Shown here piece by piece: positions 32,489-45,062 of a stretch of 64,000 nt of DNA. The notes below the pieces were generated by a model that was not told where the DNA came from, made no database searches, and worked only from the letters and a program-made list of their open reading frames with translations. Origin of the DNA: Lonsdalea populi (GTDB lineage: Bacteria; Pseudomonadota; Gammaproteobacteria; Enterobacterales; Enterobacteriaceae); the NCBI RefSeq assembly GCF_015999465.1, contig NZ_CP065534.1:248001-312000 (forward strand), written 5' to 3'. A program made the translations under genes and the position numbers. Numbering within the stretch: position 1 is the first letter of the stretch; each line of letters starts with the position of its first letter.

Positions 32489-32892
32489 CATGGCTAGCCA
32501 TTTCCAACGGAAAAATGTGCGTGGCAATCGCTTACCTGTCATTGGCGTTGGTCTCGGGAGTTGCGGTGTCTTCTAGGCTGGCGTTTGAGGAAGAAAGGGA
32601 TCCGTTTCAACCGCAAACAGCGCATTGCGCCATGCCCGCTCCCACGACGCAGTGGCGGCTGCAGGGACTGGTCGGCGATATGTCGCGCTGGGTGGGGTGG
32701 GTCAAGCAGGCGGACAATGGATGGCTGAGGGTGAAGTATGACGAGGCGGTGACGCCAACCGACGGCATAATGGCTCGTCTGGATCGTGCGCATGCAACGC
32801 TGCGGCTGTCTTCTTCTCAAAGCGATTGCCCCGTTTCGGAAATTCCGCTGTCTTCGACGTTTTCTGACTGGCCACAAGGAGTCGTGCCATGA
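32485..32892 (+). CDS. hofP: HofP (PilP-like) protein
   Basis: A 135-residue exported or anchored protein with an N-terminal hydrophobic segment (about 10-28), the RDPFQP motif typical of PilP/ComD proteins, and a beta-rich domain (WRLQGLVGDMSRWVGWVKQ). It connects the inner-membrane platform to the secretin in the family. It overlaps hofO and hofQ by 4 nt each. Confidence 0.8.
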   Translation: MTWLAISNGKMCVAIAYLSLALVSGVAVSSRLAFEEERDPFQPQTAHCAMPAPTTQWRLQGLVGDMSRWVGWVKQADNGWLRVKYDEAVTPTDGIMARLDRAHATLRLSSSQSDCPVSEIPLSSTFSDWPQGVVP

Positions 32893-34178
32893 TGTTTTGC
32901 CTTGCGTTACGAATGCGGAAAGCGATGTTTCGTTGCGTCCTGCTGGTCTCCCTTTGCGTGAATCAATCTGTTATCGCGCAGGATGCATTCCCGGTTTCGC
33001 TGGCCTTTGACGATGTACCAGTCGCGCGCGTGTTGCAGGCGCTGGCTGACCATCAGCGATTGAATCTTGTTGTCGCGCCCGGCGTGGAGGGAAAAATCAG
33101 CCTGCAGCTGGATAATGTTCCCTGGCAGCAGGCGTTGGATATTACGCTGAAAATGGCCGGTCTGACGCTGGAGCGGGAAGGGGATGTGCTGATGGTATAT
33201 GCCCGCGGAAATCCATCGGATATACCGCAGGCCGATCCGGAATCTCAGAGTACGGAACCCCTGAAAAGTGCGTCTTTAATGTTGCAGTACGCGGAGGCGA
33301 GCGACGTAGCCGCCAGTTTACAGGGCCAACGCGGCACGTTATTGAGTGAACGTGGCCGGGTGGCGGCGGATAAACGCACCAATACGTTGCTGATAAGGGA
33401 CGAACCTGCGGCAGTCACGGAGATTAAAGCCTGGATTCTCGAAATGGACAAACCATTGGCGCAGGTCCAACTGACGGCTCACATCGTGACTATAGGCAGC
33501 GAACAGTTGGAGTCGTTGGGTGTTAACTGGGGGTTGGGTGAACGCGAGGGGGCGGGTAACGTCCTCAGCGTAAACAACTTTAACATCGACATGCCGGTGA
33601 CGACGCCTGCGATTAAGGCTGGTTTTCAGCTCGCCCGGTTTGATGGCCGACTGCTTGAGTTGGAATTACAGGCGCTGGAACAGGAAAATGCGGTGGAGAT
33701 TATCGCCAGTCCGCGGCTGTTTACCGCGCATCGGCAGACAGCCAGCATCAAGCAGGGGACGGAGATCCCCTATCAGGTGTCGAGCGGGGCGAGCGGTTCG
33801 ACGTCGATAGAGTTTAAGGAAGCGGTACTGGGCATGGAGGTCACGCCGCGGGTGCTGCCCCGAAATCGGATCAGCCTCAATTTGCTCATCAGCCAAAATA
33901 TGCCGGGAAGGGCCATAAAACAGGGCGAAGGAGAGATTCTGGCGATTGATAAGCAGGAGATCCAAACGCAGGTGACGGTCACTGATGGTGAAACGATTGT
34001 TTTAGGCGGTATTTTTCAGCAGCAGAAAAATCAAGCTGAAAATCGCGTGCCCGGACTGGGTACGTTGCCGATCGTCGGCGGCTTATTTAAGAGTCGCAGT
34101 CAGCAAAACACCCGGCGTGAGCTGGTAATATTCATCACGCCGACGCTCATTCCCGACACGCCACGGAGCGAGTCATAA
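32889..34178 (+). CDS. hofQ: DNA-uptake secretin HofQ
   Basis: Outer-membrane secretin (PilQ/ComE family). The 429-residue protein has a signal peptide (about 1-33), a STN/N0 domain (FDDVPVARVLQALADH), an N1 domain (LQYAEASDVAASLQ) and the secretin core with EIIASPRLFTAHRQTASIKQG, VLGMEVTPRVL and GIFQQQKNQAENRVPGLGTLP. The C-terminus REELVIFITP-like (RRELVIFITPTLI) closes it. It is the last gene of hofMNOPQ. All five genes are open. Confidence 0.92.
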   Translation: MMFCLALRMRKAMFRCVLLVSLCVNQSVIAQDAFPVSLAFDDVPVARVLQALADHQRLNLVVAPGVEGKISLQLDNVPWQQALDITLKMAGLTLEREGDVLMVYARGNPSDIPQADPESQSTEPLKSASLMLQYAEASDVAASLQGQRGTLLSERGRVAADKRTNTLLIRDEPAAVTEIKAWILEMDKPLAQVQLTAHIVTIGSEQLESLGVNWGLGEREGAGNVLSVNNFNIDMPVTTPAIKAGFQLARFDGRLLELELQALEQENAVEIIASPRLFTAHRQTASIKQGTEIPYQVSSGASGSTSIEFKEAVLGMEVTPRVLPRNRISLNLLISQNMPGRAIKQGEGEILAIDKQEIQTQVTVTDGETIVLGGIFQQQKNQAENRVPGLGTLPIVGGLFKSRSQQNTRRELVIFITPTLIPDTPRSES

Positions 34179-34494
34179 CGCTATCGGTCACGATGAAGGA
34201 AAATTGTGCATTTTATCAATAATTCCGTTCACCGTTTGACGATGCGGCGGTTTTAGCATACAAGGATTAGCAAATTGAGTACTGAAGTGTCGTTCCATCG
34301 GCGATGTCGATAACTTACATCATCCTTATTCGGATAATGTGAAATTTTATTAGGTTGCCAAACTACCCTGAGTATTGAGATAATTTTTTGTCTGATTCTC
34401 GCACTATCGCTCATGAGGTTTCAGTTTAGGTTCCGCCGCAAGTTACATGGCGGGGCGGGTTATCATTAACGAATTTCTTAGTAATACCAAAAAA
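34179..34494. other. hofQ-aroK intergenic region
   Basis: A 316-bp spacer without a gene. It holds the aroK promoter candidate at 34236-34264 and a long (~225 nt) leader. No clear terminator follows hofQ. Confidence 0.5.
34236..34264 (+). promoter_or_regulatory. Candidate promoter of the aroK-aroB-damX-dam operon
   Basis: TTGACG (34236-34241) and TACAAG (34259-34264) are separated by 17 bp, an optimal sigma-70 spacing. The -35 matches 5 of 6 positions. Confidence 0.5.
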
Positions 34495-35016
34495 ATGGCA
34501 GAGAAACGCAATATCTTTCTGGTTGGGCCTATGGGTGCCGGCAAAAGCACTATTGGCCGTCAGTTAGCTCAGCAACTCAACATGGAGTTCTTCGACTCCG
34601 ATCAAGAAATTGAGCGACGTACCGGGGCTGATGTGGGCTGGGTATTTGATGTGGAAGGCGAAGAAGGTTTCCGCGAGCGCGAAGAGAAAGTCATTAATGA
34701 ATTGACGGAGAAACAAGGGATTGTGCTGGCAACCGGCGGTGGTTCGGTGAAAACACGTGAAACCCGCAATCGCCTTTCTGCGCGAGGTGTTGTCGTGTAT
34801 TTGGAAACCACCATCGAGAAGCAGTTAGCCCGTACTCAGCGTGATAAAAAGCGCCCGTTGTTGCAGGTTGAGGCCCCTCCGCGCGAAGTCCTGGAAGCGT
34901 TAGCGAAAGAACGTAATCCACTGTACGAAGAAATCGCAGACATTACGATTCGCACCGATGAACAAAGCGCCAAGGTAGTTGCCAACCAGATTATCAGCAT
35001 GCTGGAAAACAACTGA
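34495..35016 (+). CDS. aroK: Shikimate kinase I
   Basis: Phosphorylates shikimate at O3 in aromatic amino acid biosynthesis. The 173-residue protein nearly equals E. coli AroK. It has the P-loop GPMGAGKST, the DSDQEIE metal/shikimate motif, the ATGGGSV motif and lid [14 protein letters not shown] 34495 gives the E. coli N-terminus (MAEKRNIFL); an in-frame ATG at 34447 would add 16 residues. Neither has a clear ribosome site. aroB follows after 52 nt. Confidence 0.96.
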   Translation: MAEKRNIFLVGPMGAGKSTIGRQLAQQLNMEFFDSDQEIERRTGADVGWVFDVEGEEGFREREEKVINELTEKQGIVLATGGGSVKTRETRNRLSARGVVVYLETTIEKQLARTQRDKKRPLLQVEAPPREVLEALAKERNPLYEEIADITIRTDEQSAKVVANQIISMLENN

Positions 35017-35068
35017 TTTTGTATAGCCGCCTGCACTCTACGGGCTTCCAACAGGTCATGGAACGCGC

Positions 35069-36154
35069 ATGGAAAGAATTATCGTCACTCTCGGGGAACG
35101 TAGTTATCCCATTACGATAGCCGCCGGATTATTCAGCAACGCAGACTCTTTCTTGCCGTTGACGGTGGGCGATCAGGTAATGTTGGTGACCAATGACACA
35201 TTGGCGCCGCTCTACCTGGACGCCGTGCGGACCGTCTTGGAAAACGCAGGGGTGCAGGTTGATCAAGTGATTCTTCCCGACGGAGAGCAGTACAAATCTC
35301 TGACGGTACTTGATCAGGTCTTCTCCGCGCTCTTGGAGAAACCTCACGGCAGGGACACCACGTTGGTGGCGCTGGGCGGTGGTGTTATCGGTGATTTAAC
35401 CGGTTTCGCAGCGGCTTGCTATCAGCGCGGCGTTCGCTTCATTCAGGTTCCTACCTCTCTCTTGGCTCAGGTAGATTCATCCGTCGGCGGTAAAACCGCG
35501 GTGAATCATCCCCTAGGCAAAAACATGATTGGCGCTTTCTATCAACCGGCCTCGGTCGTGATAGATATCGACTGTCTGAAAACGTTGCCCGCCAACGAAC
35601 TTTCTTCCGGTCTGGCCGAAGTCATCAAATACGGCATCGTATTCGACCATGACTTTTTTGCCTGGCTGGAAACGCATATCGACGCAGTGCGCGCGTTAGA
35701 AGATGCCCCGTTGGCGTACTGTATTCGACGCTGCTGTGAACTCAAGGCTGAAGTCGTCGCGGCCGATGAACGCGAAAACGGCCTGCGCGCTTTGCTGAAT
35801 TTAGGCCACACTTACGGCCATGCGATTGAAGCGGAAATGGGCTACGGCAACTGGCTGCATGGCGAAGCGGTGGCGGCAGGTACGGTCATGGCTGCACAGG
35901 CCGCACGTCGCCTTGGCCTGCTGGGCTCGGCAGACGTTGACCGTATCAAAGCGCTGTTGACGCGAGCCGGACTGCCAATCACGGGGCCGGCTTCGATGAT
36001 CCCGGAGTCGTATTTGCCGCACATGATGCGCGATAAAAAAGTATTGGGTCGTAAGCTGCGCCTGATATTGCCGACGGCTATCGGCCAGGCCGAGATACGC
36101 GGCGGCGTCACCGATGATGTGGTTCTGGCTTCCATTGCCGATTGCCTTCCCTGA
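35069..36154 (+). CDS. aroB: 3-dehydroquinate synthase
   Basis: Converts DAHP to 3-dehydroquinate using NAD+ and a metal. The 361-residue protein has the NAD motif ([29 protein letters not shown]), [26 protein letters not shown], and metal ligands in [15 protein letters not shown] and [13 protein letters not shown]...[11 protein letters not shown]. The length is that of E. coli AroB (362). It is in the aroK-aroB-damX-dam-rpe-gph-trpS order typical of enterobacteria. Confidence 0.97.
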   Translation: MERIIVTLGERSYPITIAAGLFSNADSFLPLTVGDQVMLVTNDTLAPLYLDAVRTVLENAGVQVDQVILPDGEQYKSLTVLDQVFSALLEKPHGRDTTLVALGGGVIGDLTGFAAACYQRGVRFIQVPTSLLAQVDSSVGGKTAVNHPLGKNMIGAFYQPASVVIDIDCLKTLPANELSSGLAEVIKYGIVFDHDFFAWLETHIDAVRALEDAPLAYCIRRCCELKAEVVAADERENGLRALLNLGHTYGHAIEAEMGYGNWLHGEAVAAGTVMAAQAARRLGLLGSADVDRIKALLTRAGLPITGPASMIPESYLPHMMRDKKVLGRKLRLILPTAIGQAEIRGGVTDDVVLASIADCLP

Positions 36155-36283
36155 CATAGACTTAGTAGTAAGTCTCCCTGTGGGGGAGGTGGTTTTTATT
36201 TGTACTATGATACCTGATGATATAGCTATTCGCGGTGGCTGGATCACCACGAGCAGCTGCCGTTCAGTGGGAGGGGTATAGAG

Positions 36284-37303
36284 ATGGGTGAGTTCAATCC
36301 GGAAGACGAGCTGAAGCCGGATACCAGCGATCGTCGGCCACAGCGCCAGCAGAAGAGAAAGCAGGGATTGACTCTGCCCAGCGTGGCGCTATCCAATCAG
36401 CATGTCATGATTGGCGTCGGCATTATCGTGCTGGTATTGCTGATTGTCGCCGTTGGCGCCGCGCTTCAGTCGCCGAGTCAGGATGCGACGGCGCCCGCCG
36501 CACCTGGCGGCAGTTCAAAAAGTATTGAGCTTTTATCGCCCTCGGCTTCACCCACCGATTCTACCGTGTCTGCTTCACCCCAGACGCCGCTTCCCGTTCA
36601 GACGCAAGCTGGCGAGCCGAAGTCTTTGAGTGCGCCGCCGGTGGCGGAAGCGCCGACTCAGGCGCCGTTGCCAGCCCAGGATAAGAATCAGCAGCGTATT
36701 GAACTGCCGGGCAATATGATGGATACGCTCTCCCAGCCGCAGCAACAGCTGCAGTTGAATGCGGTGGCGCAGAATGGCACTGGCTCAGACGTGACTTTGC
36801 CGACTTCGCCGGCCTCAGTGTCACCGGGCAGCAAAGCGCGCCCTCCGCGCGAAACCACGACGGCGCTCCGTCCCGGCATGGAAAAGTCTCGCCATTTAGA
36901 CGCCAATGGTTCGTCGTACAAGGCCTCCGCTAAAAACAGCGGCGTGTCCAAAGCGCCGACTACGTCCATCGCGCCAGCGCCATCAGGCAAATCAGTTTTA
37001 CCTGCCGGCGGCGCTCAAGCGAATGGTTCGATCAAAAACGCTCCGGCCAGCCACTTTACGCTTCAGCTTAGCGGTGCGTCCCGCGAGAGTTCGCTGCAGG
37101 CCTATGCCAAAACGCAGCGGCTGACGAATTACTGGGTCTATCAGACTCAAAGGGGTGGCAAACCCTGGTATGTGCTTGTGAGCGGCGTTTACGCTTCCTC
37201 GGATGAAGCCAAACGCGCCGTTGCATCACTGCCTGCCGATGTTCAGGCCAAAAAACCATGGGTTAAGCCGATCCGACAGGTGAAGCAGGACTTAAGTAAG
37301 TAA
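36284..37303 (+). CDS. damX: Cell-division SPOR-domain protein DamX
   Basis: Inner-membrane septal-ring protein that binds denuded peptidoglycan. The 339-residue protein is shorter than E. coli DamX (428). It has an acidic/basic cytoplasmic head (to about 42), one TM (about 46-66), a long Pro/Ser/Ala/Gln-rich linker and a C-terminal SPOR domain (about 260-335: FTLQLSGASRESSLQAY, WYVLVSGVYASSDEAKRAV). GGGAGGGG precedes the ATG. The linker accounts for the length difference. Confidence 0.94.
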   Translation: MGEFNPEDELKPDTSDRRPQRQQKRKQGLTLPSVALSNQHVMIGVGIIVLVLLIVAVGAALQSPSQDATAPAAPGGSSKSIELLSPSASPTDSTVSASPQTPLPVQTQAGEPKSLSAPPVAEAPTQAPLPAQDKNQQRIELPGNMMDTLSQPQQQLQLNAVAQNGTGSDVTLPTSPASVSPGSKARPPRETTTALRPGMEKSRHLDANGSSYKASAKNSGVSKAPTTSIAPAPSGKSVLPAGGAQANGSIKNAPASHFTLQLSGASRESSLQAYAKTQRLTNYWVYQTQRGGKPWYVLVSGVYASSDEAKRAVASLPADVQAKKPWVKPIRQVKQDLSK

Positions 37304-37380
37304 CCCCAATTAGCCCTGATGTGCTGTCTGAAACAGAGTACAATCCGCGGCTCTGAAAAGTATGAGTAACTAACGACGGC

Positions 37381-38211
37381 ATGAAGAAAAACCGCGCTTT
37401 CTTAAAATGGGCTGGTGGTAAGTATCCGCTGGTAGAAGAGATTCGCCGATATCTACCAGCGGGAGATTGCTTAATCGAACCCTTTGTGGGTGCAGGCTCG
37501 GTGTTCCTCAATACCGACTACGACAACTACATCCTGGCTGATATCAATAGCGATCTCATCAATTTGTACGATATCGTTAAAACTAATACTGAACATTTCA
37601 TTCGCGATGCCCGCGAGTTATTCACACAAGAAATGAATACCTCGGACATTTTTTATCTGCTGCGCAGCGAATTTAACGCCTGTGACAACGCCTACCGACG
37701 CGCGTTGCTGTTCCTCTATCTCAACCGCCACTGTTACAACGGGTTATGCCGTTACAACATGAGCGGTGAATTCAACGTGCCGTTCGGGCGTTATAAGAAA
37801 CCTTATTTTCCTGAAGATGAACTGCGCTGGTTTGCGCAAAAGGCGCAAAACGCCACGTTCGTCTGCGAGCACTACCGGGATACGCTGACCAAGGCGAAGC
37901 AGGGCTCTGTGGTGTATTGCGATCCGCCCTATGCACCGCTGTCCGCCACTGCGAATTTCACGGCGTACCACACCAATAATTTCAATCATGACGATCAGCG
38001 CGATTTGGCGCTGCTGGCACAACAGCTCTCGGCAGAAAACCAAATACCGGTTTTGATTTCCAATCACGATACGGAGCTGACACGCGAGTGGTATCAGTCG
38101 GCCTCTTCGCTGTACGTGGTCAAGGCCCGGCGGACGATTAGCCGCAATATTGCGGGCCGCAGCAAGGTGAATGAACTGCTGGCGTTGTACCGCGGCGTCG
38201 AGTTAGGGTAA
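37381..38211 (+). CDS. dam: DNA adenine methyltransferase (GATC)
   Basis: Methylates adenine in GATC, directing mismatch repair and replication timing. The 276-residue protein has the AdoMet motif [15 protein letters not shown] and [10 protein letters not shown], and the catalytic DPPY in [12 protein letters not shown]. The target-recognition region ([30 protein letters not shown]) is as in E. coli. It is downstream of damX in the aro-dam operon. Confidence 0.97.
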   Translation: MKKNRAFLKWAGGKYPLVEEIRRYLPAGDCLIEPFVGAGSVFLNTDYDNYILADINSDLINLYDIVKTNTEHFIRDARELFTQEMNTSDIFYLLRSEFNACDNAYRRALLFLYLNRHCYNGLCRYNMSGEFNVPFGRYKKPYFPEDELRWFAQKAQNATFVCEHYRDTLTKAKQGSVVYCDPPYAPLSATANFTAYHTNNFNHDDQRDLALLAQQLSAENQIPVLISNHDTELTREWYQSASSLYVVKARRTISRNIAGRSKVNELLALYRGVELG

Positions 38212-38330
38212 AGCGATTTGGCGTGCTGACAAATGCCCTGAGTTGTCGCCAAAACAGAGGCTGTACGAGTCCATTTGGATCCGAAGTGGTCTCGGCAGTA
38301 ATAGGCAGAATTGATGGTTTGGAGAAGCGA

Positions 38331-39008
38331 ATGAAACCGTTTTTAATCGCCCCGTCTATATTGTCGGCCGACTTTGCCCGGCTGGGAGAGGACACCGCCA
38401 AAGCGCTGGCGGTGGGCGGCGATGTCGTCCACTTCGACGTCATGGATAACCATTATGTTCCCAACCTGACGATGGGACCGATGGTGCTCAAGGCGTTGCG
38501 AAATTACGGCATTACCGCCCCGATTGACGTACATCTGATGGTTAAGCCGGTCGATCGCCTGATCCCGGACTTTGCCGAGGCCGGCGCCAGTTACATCACT
38601 TTTCATCCTGAGGCCTCAGAGCACGTCGACCGATCGCTGCAACTGATTAAAGATCACGGCTGCCGCGCGGGATTGGTGCTGAACCCAGCTACGCCGTTGA
38701 GTTGTCTGGATTACGTCATGGATAAGCTGGACATCATTCTGCTGATGTCGGTCAACCCGGGCTTCGGCGGGCAGTCGTTCATCCCTTCTACGCTCACTAA
38801 ACTGCGTCAGGTGCGCAAGCTCATCGACGACAGCGGATATGATATTCGTCTGGAAGTCGACGGCGGCGTCAAAGTGGACAATATCGGTGAGATTGCTGCC
38901 GCCGGAGCGGATATGTTTGTGGCGGGGTCGGCGATTTTCAACCAGCCTGACTATCAGGCGGTAATCGATAACATGCGTCAGGAATTAGCGAAGGTGTCCC
39001 ATGGCTGA
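38331..39008 (+). CDS. rpe: Ribulose-phosphate 3-epimerase
   Basis: Interconverts ribulose-5-phosphate and xylulose-5-phosphate in the pentose phosphate pathway. The 225-residue TIM barrel has the catalytic Asp/metal motifs [15 protein letters not shown] and [24 protein letters not shown] and [13 protein letters not shown] 38331 has GGAG upstream; an in-frame start at 38223 is not supported. It overlaps gph by 8 nt. Confidence 0.97.
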   Translation: MKPFLIAPSILSADFARLGEDTAKALAVGGDVVHFDVMDNHYVPNLTMGPMVLKALRNYGITAPIDVHLMVKPVDRLIPDFAEAGASYITFHPEASEHVDRSLQLIKDHGCRAGLVLNPATPLSCLDYVMDKLDIILLMSVNPGFGGQSFIPSTLTKLRQVRKLIDDSGYDIRLEVDGGVKVDNIGEIAAAGADMFVAGSAIFNQPDYQAVIDNMRQELAKVSHG

Positions 39009-39705
39009 ACTCAACGCCGTGCGCGGGCTGGCTTTCGACCTCGACGGCACGTTGATTAACAGTGCGCCGGGGCTGTCTCAGGCGCTGGACAGAGCGATGC
39101 AGACTCAGGGCCTGCCAGCGCCGGGTGAAGCGTTACTGACGACCTGGATTGGCAACGGCGCCGACAAAGTCGTCGAGAGAGCGCTGCGCTGGGCCGGCAT
39201 CGACCCTTCTCCTGAGCGGATGCAGTCCGCGCGCAAACAGTTCGATATCGCTTACGCAGAAACGGTAGATGCTGGCAGCCAACTGTATCCCGGGGTCAAA
39301 GACACCCTGCACGCGCTGGCCGCTCGCAACGTGCCTATGGCCCTGGTGACGAATAAGCCGACCCCTTTCGTTGCGCCGTTGTTGCGTTCGCTCGGGATTG
39401 ATTCCCACTTTACGTTAGTCCTGGGCGGAGATGATGTCCCGTGCAAAAAGCCCCATCCCGCGCCGCTCTATCTGGTATTGGGAAAGCTGGGCCTGCGTGC
39501 AAACGAGTTGCTGTTCGTCGGCGATTCGCGCAATGATATACAAGCCGCGCAGGCTGCCGGGTGCCCAAGCGTCGGCATGACCTACGGCTACAACTATGGT
39601 GAAGCGATAGCCCTGAGCCACCCGAGTGTGGTGTTGGATCGTTTTGCGGATCTCTTGTCCCTTGTCGGACCGTCCATTTCAGATAATCAGGAAGCATTAG
39701 CATGA
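39001..39705 (+). CDS. gph: Phosphoglycolate phosphatase
   Basis: HAD-family enzyme that removes 2-phosphoglycolate formed in DNA repair. The 234-residue protein has motif I ([15 protein letters not shown]), motif II (ALVTNKP), the motif III Lys ([12 protein letters not shown]) and motif IV ([17 protein letters not shown]). It overlaps rpe by 8 nt and trpS by 4 nt, indicating coupled translation. Confidence 0.96.
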   Translation: MAELNAVRGLAFDLDGTLINSAPGLSQALDRAMQTQGLPAPGEALLTTWIGNGADKVVERALRWAGIDPSPERMQSARKQFDIAYAETVDAGSQLYPGVKDTLHALAARNVPMALVTNKPTPFVAPLLRSLGIDSHFTLVLGGDDVPCKKPHPAPLYLVLGKLGLRANELLFVGDSRNDIQAAQAAGCPSVGMTYGYNYGEAIALSHPSVVLDRFADLLSLVGPSISDNQEALA

Positions 39706-40706
39706 GTAAGCCCATTGTATTTAGCGGCGCGCAGCCGTCTGGCGAGTTGACCATTGGCAACTACATGGGTGCATTACGTCAGTGGGTTCATATGCAAGAT
39801 GATTACGACTGCATCTATTGCATCGTGGATCTGCATGCCATTACGGTTCGTCAGGATGCGAAACAGCTGAGAAAAGCGACGCTGGATACGCTGGCACTCT
39901 ACCTGGCCTGCGGCATCGACCCGCAGAAAAGCACCATCTTCGTCCAGTCACACGTTCCGGAGCATACGCAGCTGGCCTGGGCGTTGAACTGCTACACCTA
40001 TTTCGGTGAACTGAGCCGTATGACCCAGTTCAAAGACAAATCCGCCCGCTACGCGGAGAACATCAATGCCGGTCTGTTCGGTTATCCGGTGCTGATGGCG
40101 GCGGATATCCTGCTGTATCAGACGAATCAGGTGCCGGTAGGGGAAGACCAGAAACAGCATCTGGAGCTGAGCCGCGATATCGCGCAGCGCTTTAACTCGT
40201 TGTACGGCGACACCTTCAAGGTGCCGGAACCGTTTATTCCCAAGTCCGGCGCTCGCGTGATGTCTCTGCTGGAGCCGACCAAAAAAATGTCCAAGTCGGA
40301 CGATAATCGCAACAACGTGATCGGTTTGCTGGAAGATCCGAAAGCCGTGATCAAAAAAATCAAACGCGCGGTGACCGACTCGGATGAGCCGCCTATGGTG
40401 CGCTATGACATCGCCAACAAACCGGGCGTGTCGAATCTGCTCGATATCCTCTCTGGCGTTACCGGGAAATCTATCCCGCAGTTGGAGCAGGAGTTTGAAG
40501 GCCAAATGTATGGTCACCTGAAAGGCGCCGTGGCGGAAGCGGTGTCCGGCATGCTGGGCGAATTGCAGGAGCGCTATCATCGCTTCCGGCATGATGAAGC
40601 TTATTTGCAACAGATGATGCGCGACGGTGCCGAGAAGGCCCGCGCTCGCGCCAGCGAGACGTTGAATAAAGTTTATGACGCCATTGGGTTCGTCGCTCGT
40701 CCATAA
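39702..40706 (+). CDS. trpS: Tryptophanyl-tRNA synthetase
   Basis: Class I aminoacyl-tRNA synthetase charging tRNA-Trp. The 334-residue protein has the HIGH-type motif as TIGN ([16 protein letters not shown]) and the KMSKS loop intact ([15 protein letters not shown]), with [22 protein letters not shown] between them. It is the last gene of the aro-dam operon and is followed by a strong terminator. Confidence 0.98.
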   Translation: MSKPIVFSGAQPSGELTIGNYMGALRQWVHMQDDYDCIYCIVDLHAITVRQDAKQLRKATLDTLALYLACGIDPQKSTIFVQSHVPEHTQLAWALNCYTYFGELSRMTQFKDKSARYAENINAGLFGYPVLMAADILLYQTNQVPVGEDQKQHLELSRDIAQRFNSLYGDTFKVPEPFIPKSGARVMSLLEPTKKMSKSDDNRNNVIGLLEDPKAVIKKIKRAVTDSDEPPMVRYDIANKPGVSNLLDILSGVTGKSIPQLEQEFEGQMYGHLKGAVAEAVSGMLGELQERYHRFRHDEAYLQQMMRDGAEKARARASETLNKVYDAIGFVARP

Positions 40707-40745
40707 GCCGTAGAACGCCCGCTAGGCCGATATCCACGAGATTCG

Positions 40746-40773
40746 AAGACGAGCCCGACGGCTCGTCTTTTTT
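40746..40773 (+). terminator. Rho-independent terminator after trpS
   Basis: GACGAGCC-CGAC-GGCTCGTC, an 8-bp perfect GC-rich stem, is followed by TTTTTTG. It lies 40 nt past the trpS stop. Confidence 0.9.
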
Positions 40774-40948
40774 GTTTCAGGTCAGCGATTCTCATGTTGC
40801 CGCCGTAAACAGCGTTTTATCAGCCGCCGTACAGCGGTCGGCGCGTTTTTTCAATCCTGCGTAAAAAAAGGTAAATCGGTAGCGCGCAGGCAGACGGCTA
40901 TTTACAATCGATACGATTTCTGTAGTTGGCCCCTAAAAGGAATTCTTC

Positions 40949-41518
40949 ATGTCAAAACGTATATTGGCAACGATAGCGACCGTATTTACCTTGTCTGCGC
41001 TCTCGCCAGCATTTGCTGCAACCGCGTCAACGCATGTGTTGCTTACCACGTCGGCCGGCAATATCGAATTGGCGCTGGACGATCAAAAAGCGCCAGAGTC
41101 AGTGAAAAATTTTGTGAGTTATGTCGATAGCGGTTTCTATAACGGCACTATTTTCCACCGCGTCATCCCTGGATTCATGGCTCAGGGGGGGGGATTCACC
41201 AGCGACCTTAAACAGAAGGCGACCAACCCGCCGATCAAAAATGAAGCTGACAACGGATTGCGTAATCTGCGCGGCACCATATCGATGGCGCGTACCAGCG
41301 AGAAAGACAGTGCGACCAGCCAGTTCTTCCTCAACGTGGCGGATAACGCCTTTTTGGATCACGGTCAGCGCGATTTCGGCTATGCCGTTTTCGGGAAAGT
41401 TGTGAAGGGCATGGATGTGGCGGATAAAATTTCTCAGGTGCAGACCGAGAACGTCGGGCCTTACCAGAACGTGCCCATCCAGCCGATCGTTATCCAGTCC
41501 GCCAAGATTATCAAATAA
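40949..41518 (+). CDS. ppiA: Periplasmic peptidyl-prolyl cis-trans isomerase A (cyclophilin)
   Basis: Cyclophilin PPIase in the periplasm. The 189-residue precursor has a signal peptide ending AFA (about residue 24). The cyclophilin core follows: [45 protein letters not shown] and [10 protein letters not shown], with the catalytic Arg in FHRV. A run of nine G (41185-41193) lies within the QGGGF codons, unlike the mixed codons usual there. In E. coli nirBDC-cysG-tsgA lie between trpS and ppiA; they are absent here. Confidence 0.96.
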   Translation: MSKRILATIATVFTLSALSPAFAATASTHVLLTTSAGNIELALDDQKAPESVKNFVSYVDSGFYNGTIFHRVIPGFMAQGGGFTSDLKQKATNPPIKNEADNGLRNLRGTISMARTSEKDSATSQFFLNVADNAFLDHGQRDFGYAVFGKVVKGMDVADKISQVQTENVGPYQNVPIQPIVIQSAKIIK

Positions 41519-41680
41519 TTAGGTAGTCAGTTCAGGCGTTGTTCGTCGAGACTGTGTACAGCGTGCTCCCGGCATAGCTCGTCGGGAGAATGCCTGACTG
41601 CCCTGTCCCGTCTCAAAGCCTCTTTCTGCGCGATAGCAGGGCATTCTCCCGGTAATCGCCAGCCAGTTTCAGAGTGATGA

Positions 41681-43601
<1,921 letters not shown>

Positions 43602-43617
43602 CATTTTTAGACGAAGA

Positions 43618-43644
43618 GTGAACAGCGCGTTGCGCGCTGTTCAC
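43618..43644. terminator. Hairpin between convergent argD and crp
   Basis: A perfect 12-bp stem (GTGAACAGCGCG / CGCGCTGTTCAC) with a 3-base loop lies in the 60-bp gap between the convergent genes. No good T-run follows on either strand, but position supports bidirectional termination. Confidence 0.55.
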
Positions 43645-43661
43645 GAGTCGAGTGGTTGAGA

Positions 43662-44294
43662 TTAACGCGTACCGAAGACCACGATGGTTTTACCGTGCGC
43701 TGAAATCAGCTCCTGATCTTCCAGCATCTTCAGAATTCGACCCACGGTTTCGCGAGAGCAGCCCACGATCTGACCGATTTCCTGACGGGTGATTTTAATC
43801 TGCATCCCGTCCGGGTGCGTCATGGCGTCAGGCTGTTTGGCGAGGTTTAGCAGCGTTTGTGCAATGCGGCCGGTAACGTCAAGAAACGCCAGGTTGCCCA
43901 CTTTCTGTGAGGTGACCTGAAGGCGACGAGCGATCTGGGATGACAAACGCATCAGAATATCGGGATTGACCTGAATCAGCTGGCGGAATTTTTTATAGGA
44001 AATCTCGGCAACTTCGCAGGCGCTCTTGGCTCGCACCCATGCGCTGCGTTCCTGATCCTCTTCGAACAAGCCTAGCTCACCAATGAAATCCCCTTGATTC
44101 AGATAGGAAAGGATCATCTCTTTTCCTTCTTCATCTTTTATCAATACGGCAACGGAACCCTTTACGATGTAGTAAAGCGTTTCTGCTTTTTCACCTTGGT
44201 GAATCAGCGTACTCTTTGAGGGGTACTTGTGGATATGACAATGAGAAAGGAACCATTCAAGAGTCGGGTCTGTTTGCGGTTTGCCAAGAACCAT
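43662..44294 (-). CDS. crp: cAMP receptor protein (catabolite activator)
   Basis: Global regulator of carbon use. The 210-residue protein is nearly identical to E. coli CRP. The cAMP-binding domain has [27 protein letters not shown] and the [18 protein letters not shown] pocket. The C-terminal helix-turn-helix is [21 protein letters not shown]. It is convergent with argD; yhfK, present in E. coli between them, is missing. It is divergent from yhfA. Confidence 0.98.
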   Translation of the reverse strand: MVLGKPQTDPTLEWFLSHCHIHKYPSKSTLIHQGEKAETLYYIVKGSVAVLIKDEEGKEMILSYLNQGDFIGELGLFEEDQERSAWVRAKSACEVAEISYKKFRQLIQVNPDILMRLSSQIARRLQVTSQKVGNLAFLDVTGRIAQTLLNLAKQPDAMTHPDGMQIKITRQEIGQIVGCSRETVGRILKMLEDQELISAHGKTIVVFGTR

Positions 44295-44617
44295 TCGCTG
44301 TTATCCTCTGTTGTAATTCACTACGTAAATCACAGGGCTCAGAGTTCCCTGTAAGGCATGATAACTCTAGTTATAATTCAAATTCCGTTGGGCGGAAATA
44401 TGTCAGGAAATTGACTGAAGCCTTTCTGTCAGGTGACTCTGCAAACTGCTGTTTTCAGCATTGCGCAGAACGCACCGGATGCTGCCTCTGTTTGTAACAC
44501 AGGTTGGGAGTACTGTCTTGTGTTGTCTCGCTTCAGCATAATTACGCCTTGATACACAGGCATTTTCTGCATAAGCGCGATAAAATTTCAAAAAAAGTTG
44601 AGTGGGAGTGAAAGACT
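44295..44617. other. Divergent crp-yhfA control region
   Basis: A 323-bp spacer with no gene. The part next to crp resembles the E. coli crp leader (an AT-rich segment with the conserved ribosome site before the start). I did not find a CRP site that fits the consensus well. Confidence 0.5.
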
Positions 44618-45025
44618 ATGCAAGCGCGGGTAAAATGGGTTGAGGGGTTAACGTTTATCGGCGAATCCGCCTCCGGCCACCAGATTATTATGGATGGTAA
44701 TGCGGGCGACAAAGCGCCGAGTCCGATGGAAGTGGTATTGATGTCGGCGGGGGGATGCAGCGCTATCGACGTCGTGTCTATTCTGCAAAAAGGACGTCAC
44801 GATGTGGCGGATTGCGAGGTGCGCCTGACCTCCGAGCGCAGACAGGAAGCGCCCCGCCTGTTCACTGCCATCAACCTGCATTTCATCGTGACCGGTAAGG
44901 AGTTGACCGAACAGGCCGTATCGCGTGCGGTGTCCCTGTCGGCAGACAAATACTGCTCGGTGGCGCTAATGCTGGGAGCGGCGGTCAATATCACTCATAG
45001 CCACGAGGTGATAACCCTCGACTGA
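44618..45025 (+). CDS. yhfA: OsmC-family protein YhfA
   Basis: OsmC/Ohr-fold protein of unknown substrate. The 135-residue protein keeps the two conserved cysteines of the family (MSAGGCSAIDVVS and ADKYCSVALML), compatible with a peroxidatic pair. It is divergent from crp, as in E. coli, and 134-135 residues long in both. Confidence 0.92.
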   Translation: MQARVKWVEGLTFIGESASGHQIIMDGNAGDKAPSPMEVVLMSAGGCSAIDVVSILQKGRHDVADCEVRLTSERRQEAPRLFTAINLHFIVTGKELTEQAVSRAVSLSADKYCSVALMLGAAVNITHSHEVITLD

Positions 45026-45062
45026 GCCGTATACGGCCTGCCCAGGCCGGATCCTTAGGCTC

